Below are positions 15,291-17,825 of a stretch of DNA of 17,825 bases, piece by piece. The notes below the pieces were generated by a model. It was not told where the DNA came from and ran no database searches. It worked only from the letters and a program-made list of their open reading frames with translations. The stretch is from Pseudomonadota bacterium (GTDB lineage Bacteria > Pseudomonadota > Alphaproteobacteria > Rhodobacterales > Rhodobacteraceae). The stretch's first letter is position 1. The number at the start of each line of letters is the position of its first letter. The stretch is taken from the NCBI GenBank assembly GCA_027592105.1, contig JAQCLA010000024.1, forward strand, positions 1 to 17,825, given 5' to 3'. The position numbers were made by a program, and so were the translations under genes.

Positions 15291-16550
15291 TCACCGGCTG
15301 GCCCGGTCCAAAAACTCCACCAGCGCTTGTCGGTCAGCGGGATCCGCCACGCGTTGATCAGGCATCCGCGAGCCGGGCGTATAGAGATCAGGCCCCAGTT
15401 CGAACAATTCGGCCACGGTCTGCGGCGTCCACACGATATCGAGATCACGGAGCGCCGGCGAGAACGCATACCCCTCGACCGAGGCGATGGGGCGGTCAAA
15501 GATCCCATGCAGGCTTGGGCCGGCACGGGAATGATCGCCGGGTTGCAAGGAATGGCAGATGGCGCAGGCGCGGTAGACCTCGGCACCGCGACTGCCGTCA
15601 TGGAAACCTTCTTGGGCAACATCCTCCGCCCCGCCGATAAGCGCACCATCGCTTGTGGCAAAGCGACGGATCGCGCCACTCACGCCGCCTGCAAAAAGCG
15701 TGTCTTCGGTCAAGGCCAGCGCCCAAACAGGCCCACCGCCGGCTGCAACCCCGGCACGGAACCGCAGGCTATCGGCCGCCAACATCCAGATCGATCCGTC
15801 GACTGCGGCGGCTGCCACGATTTCGGGGGTCGCCGCGATCGCGACCAAGGGCCGTTCACTCAAGAACCGCTCGGGCAAAAGCATGCCATCTGCGGAAAAC
15901 AAGCGCAGCGAGCCTTCGGCAAAGATCACCGCCAGCCGATCGCCCGCCCGTGCAAGCCCATTGGGCAGATCGGGTAGCCCCGCGCGTGCTTGCGGCGCAA
16001 GGCGGCCGTCCCAGCGTGTGAAACGCAAATCGGCACCCACGCTGACAAGATCGCCCGTGGTCAGATAGGCAAGCCCCGACACCCGACCCGCATGCGCCTG
16101 TGTCACAGCGATTTCAGACAGCGCGGCCGTATGCGTTGCCAGACGCCCATCCCAGAACCCGACCGCGATGCGCCCACCATCGGGCGAAACTGACAGGGCC
16201 GAAACAGGCGAGGTGCCGTGGGGGGTGACAAAGGCCGGGTCTTGCCCGTCGCGGTTCCAGACTGCGACGCGCCCATCTTGGCCCCCGGTCACGAAACGAC
16301 CCTCGGGCAGGGTCGCGACAGCGGTGACATTGCCGTTATGCAGACGCAGCACACGGCGCGCGCTTTGCGTATCGCCATCCCAAAGGATCACCCGGCCATC
16401 AAAGCCGCCCGACAAAAGCGCATCGGCGCTGGCAGCCAAGGCGCTGACGGGACCAGCGTGACCGGATAGATCCTGCGCTGCGGCAGGGCTTGCCGGAAGA
16501 AGTGCAAGTGTCAGCGCCACAAGGCGCAACAAACGCGGACCGATACGCAC
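15291..16550 (-). CDS. Exported WD40 beta-propeller fused to a class I cytochrome c
   Basis: The 419-residue protein starts with a signal peptide (hydrophobic LLRLVALTLALLPASPAAAQ, cleavage about residue 26), so it acts in the periplasm. Residues about 29-305 form roughly seven WD40-like repeats about 40 residues apart, seen as GPVSALA (33-39), GNVTAVA (73-79), SPVSALSVSPDGG (114-126), GRVSGLAY (155-162) and GPVWALA (273-279). The C-terminal domain is a cytochrome c with haem motif CAICH (329-333) and a likely axial Met396 in TPGSRMPDQ. The start is GTG 16550, without a good ribosome site. The frame is open upstream, but the signal peptide fits this start. It lies between a 51-residue gene and fdhD. 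The electron partner is unknown; the context suggests a molybdenum-enzyme maturation or redox role. Confidence 0.88.
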   Translation of the reverse strand: MRIGPRLLRLVALTLALLPASPAAAQDLSGHAGPVSALAASADALLSGGFDGRVILWDGDTQSARRVLRLHNGNVTAVATLPEGRFVTGGQDGRVAVWNRDGQDPAFVTPHGTSPVSALSVSPDGGRIAVGFWDGRLATHTAALSEIAVTQAHAGRVSGLAYLTTGDLVSVGADLRFTRWDGRLAPQARAGLPDLPNGLARAGDRLAVIFAEGSLRLFSADGMLLPERFLSERPLVAIAATPEIVAAAAVDGSIWMLAADSLRFRAGVAAGGGPVWALALTEDTLFAGGVSGAIRRFATSDGALIGGAEDVAQEGFHDGSRGAEVYRACAICHSLQPGDHSRAGPSLHGIFDRPIASVEGYAFSPALRDLDIVWTPQTVAELFELGPDLYTPGSRMPDQRVADPADRQALVEFLDRASR

Positions 16551-16570
16551 TACACGAATGGCGGCGCGGA

Positions 16571-16726
16571 TCAGTAGTTGATCAGGTTGGAACCCGGCTT
16601 GTCCACGCGCGCACCTTCGGTTGCGAAGGCCGAAGAAGCGGAGGTCTGAAAATTATCATTCAGCACCATCGCCGAGCCAACGGCCAAAACGACGGCGAAA
16701 ATCACAGATGCGAGAAAGGCTTTCAT
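16571..16726 (-). CDS. Small exported or membrane-anchored protein, 51 residues, function unknown
   Basis: The reading frame starts with ATG 16726, with AGGAG 9 bases upstream, and encodes 51 residues. It begins MKAFLASVIFAVVLAVGSAM, a single hydrophobic helix after one lysine, followed by a polar tail rich in Ser/Thr/Ala and ending GARVDKPGSNLINY. The helix could be a signal anchor; a cleaved signal is also possible. It begins 14 bases after the mrp stop and ends just before the WD40-cytochrome gene, so it is co-transcribed. The strong ribosome site, operon position and protein-like composition support a real gene. I do not recognise a characterised family. Confidence 0.75.
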   Translation of the reverse strand: MKAFLASVIFAVVLAVGSAMVLNDNFQTSASSAFATEGARVDKPGSNLINY

Positions 16727-16740
16727 GGTCGGTTCTCCTG

Positions 16741-17825
16741 TCAGGGGCGGTTGGGTTGGGCCAACCGCTGTCCGGGTTCAAGCCCTGCCAAAACGGCACG
16801 GGCGATCTGTTGATAGATTTGGCCCAGCGATCCATCGGGATCGCGGGCGGTAATGGGCTGGCCTGCATCGGATGCGGCGCGCAGTTCCATGGTCAGCGGG
16901 ATACCCCCGAGGAACGGCACATTGAGCCGCGCCGCTTCGGCCGCAGCGCCACCTTGGCCGAAAATCGCATGTGAACCGCCACAATCGGGGCAGATGAAAT
17001 GGGACATATTCTCGATAATGCCGAGGATGGGGACATCGACCTTGCGGAACATGGAAATGCCGCGCCGCGCATCGATCAGCGACAGGTCTTGCGGCGTCGA
17101 GACGATCACCGCACCCGACAGGCGTGTGCCTTGGGCCAGTGCCAATTGCGCGTCGCCTGTCCCCGGCGGCATATCGACCAACAACACATCGAGCGCGCCC
17201 CATTCCACATCGGCCATCATCTGCGTGATCGCCGACATCACCATTGGACCACGCCAGACCATCGCCGTTTCAGCATCGACCAAAAGGCCCATCGACATCG
17301 CCTTGAGGCCGTAAGCCTGCATCGGTTTGAGCTTGCGGCCATTGGCCTGCGGTTTGCCGTACAAACCCAACAGCGTGGGAAGCGAGGGGCCGTAGATATC
17401 AGCATCCAAGATACCGACCGACAGCCCTTGGGCGCGCAAACCCAGCGCAAGATTGACCGTGGTCGTCGATTTGCCCACGCCACCCTTGCCCGAGGCAACG
17501 GCGATCACATGACCGACGTCAGCCAAGGGATCGGCTTTTTCAGGCTTGGACCCTGTCAGATTGGGTGGGGCGGCTTTGGGTGCGGCGGTTTCGCTGGTCA
17601 AAACCACAAAGGCATTGGTCACACCCGGCAAGCGGCGCAGACGGGCCTCGACCTCATCACGCAGCGGGGCGAATGCTGCCGCCTCATCGGGTTTGATCAA
17701 GATCGACAGGTTCACGCGCTGGCCATCGATGCCAAGGCCAGACAGCCGGTCGGAGGCAACAAGCAGCGTCCCATCCGGCAGGCGGAGCCCCTGCAGCGCA
17801 TCGCGCACCCGTGTGTCGCCAAGAT
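16741..17825 (-). CDS. mrp: Mrp/ApbC/NBP35-family Fe-S cluster carrier ATPase (5' partial)
   Basis: This P-loop ATPase binds and delivers iron-sulfur clusters to apo-proteins in the cytoplasm. The visible part has an N-terminal MIP18/DUF59-type domain (VRDALQGLRLPDGTLLV onward), then the deviant Walker A SGKGGVGKSTT (bases about 17472-17504). Also visible are LDADIYGPSLP, the VDMPPGTGD motif and the cluster-ligating CPDCGG (about 16975-16992, NMSHFICPDCGG). The frame is open to the window edge; the GTG at 17808 is not a convincing start, so the true start lies beyond base 17825. It is the first visible gene of the leftward run that leads to the small protein, cytochrome and molybdenum-cofactor genes. 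Such placement fits supply of Fe-S clusters to a molybdenum/Fe-S enzyme. Confidence 0.95.
   Translation of the reverse strand, partial: LGDTRVRDALQGLRLPDGTLLVASDRLSGLGIDGQRVNLSILIKPDEAAAFAPLRDEVEARLRRLPGVTNAFVVLTSETAAPKAAPPNLTGSKPEKADPLADVGHVIAVASGKGGVGKSTTTVNLALGLRAQGLSVGILDADIYGPSLPTLLGLYGKPQANGRKLKPMQAYGLKAMSMGLLVDAETAMVWRGPMVMSAITQMMADVEWGALDVLLVDMPPGTGDAQLALAQGTRLSGAVIVSTPQDLSLIDARRGISMFRKVDVPILGIIENMSHFICPDCGGSHAIFGQGGAAAEAARLNVPFLGGIPLTMELRAASDAGQPITARDPDGSLGQIYQQIARAVLAGLEPGQRLAQPNRP

Noticed and set aside
14354..15679. FdhD with a 150-residue N-terminal extension
   Set aside because: The frame is open upstream, but that part overlaps the cytochrome gene out of frame and is not FdhD-like. 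The ATG at 15229 has a good ribosome site.

Overview
The window looks like a chromosomal segment of a high-GC alphaproteobacterium, most likely of the Rhodobacteraceae/Paracoccaceae group. The basis is GC-rich third codon positions, the PutA type, and the family resemblance of the Dpp-type ABC, FdhD, MobA and Mrp proteins. This is an inference from recognisable protein families, not from a marker gene. No rRNA, tRNA, CRISPR array or intact insertion sequence was seen.

Region 1 (1-2268). The 3' end of putA (proline to glutamate oxidation) runs rightward into the window. It converges on a leftward Asp/Glu/hydantoin-racemase-family gene whose two expected catalytic cysteines are absent.

Region 2 (2268-5806) is a scar. 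A TetR-family regulator diverges from a leftward RND efflux pair made of a periplasmic adaptor and an inner-membrane pump. The pump stops after 413 residues, about 40% of normal length. Its last eight residues look like the C-terminal tail of a TRAP transporter large subunit (DctM), directly coupled to the racemase gene. On the other side of the cassette, just after the tetR stop, lies a piece of dctM lacking its N-terminal part and its tail. The simplest reading is that an efflux cassette landed in, or recombined with, a TRAP-racemase operon and both transporters were broken.

Region 3 (5807-11500) is a complete leftward Dpp/Opp-type ABC importer. Its order is solute-binding protein, a strong hairpin, two permeases, then two ATPases. 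A candidate promoter lies upstream of the binding protein. A 385-base intergenic stretch separates it from a rightward TusA-family gene.

Region 4 (11764-17825) is mainly a leftward run: mrp (Fe-S carrier ATPase, 5' end outside the window), a 51-residue exported or membrane-anchored small protein, a WD40 propeller fused to cytochrome c, then fdhD, mobA, mobB and moeA. The last four overlap by 4 bases at each junction. They make and sulfurate the bis-MGD molybdenum cofactor, so this block probably supports a formate dehydrogenase encoded nearby. The TusA-like sulfur carrier gene converges on moeA and overlaps it by 17 bases.

The most interesting items are the reciprocal transporter remnants around the efflux cassette, the cysteine-less racemase-family protein, and the uncharacterised pair of small protein plus WD40-cytochrome c inside a molybdenum-enzyme maturation cluster.
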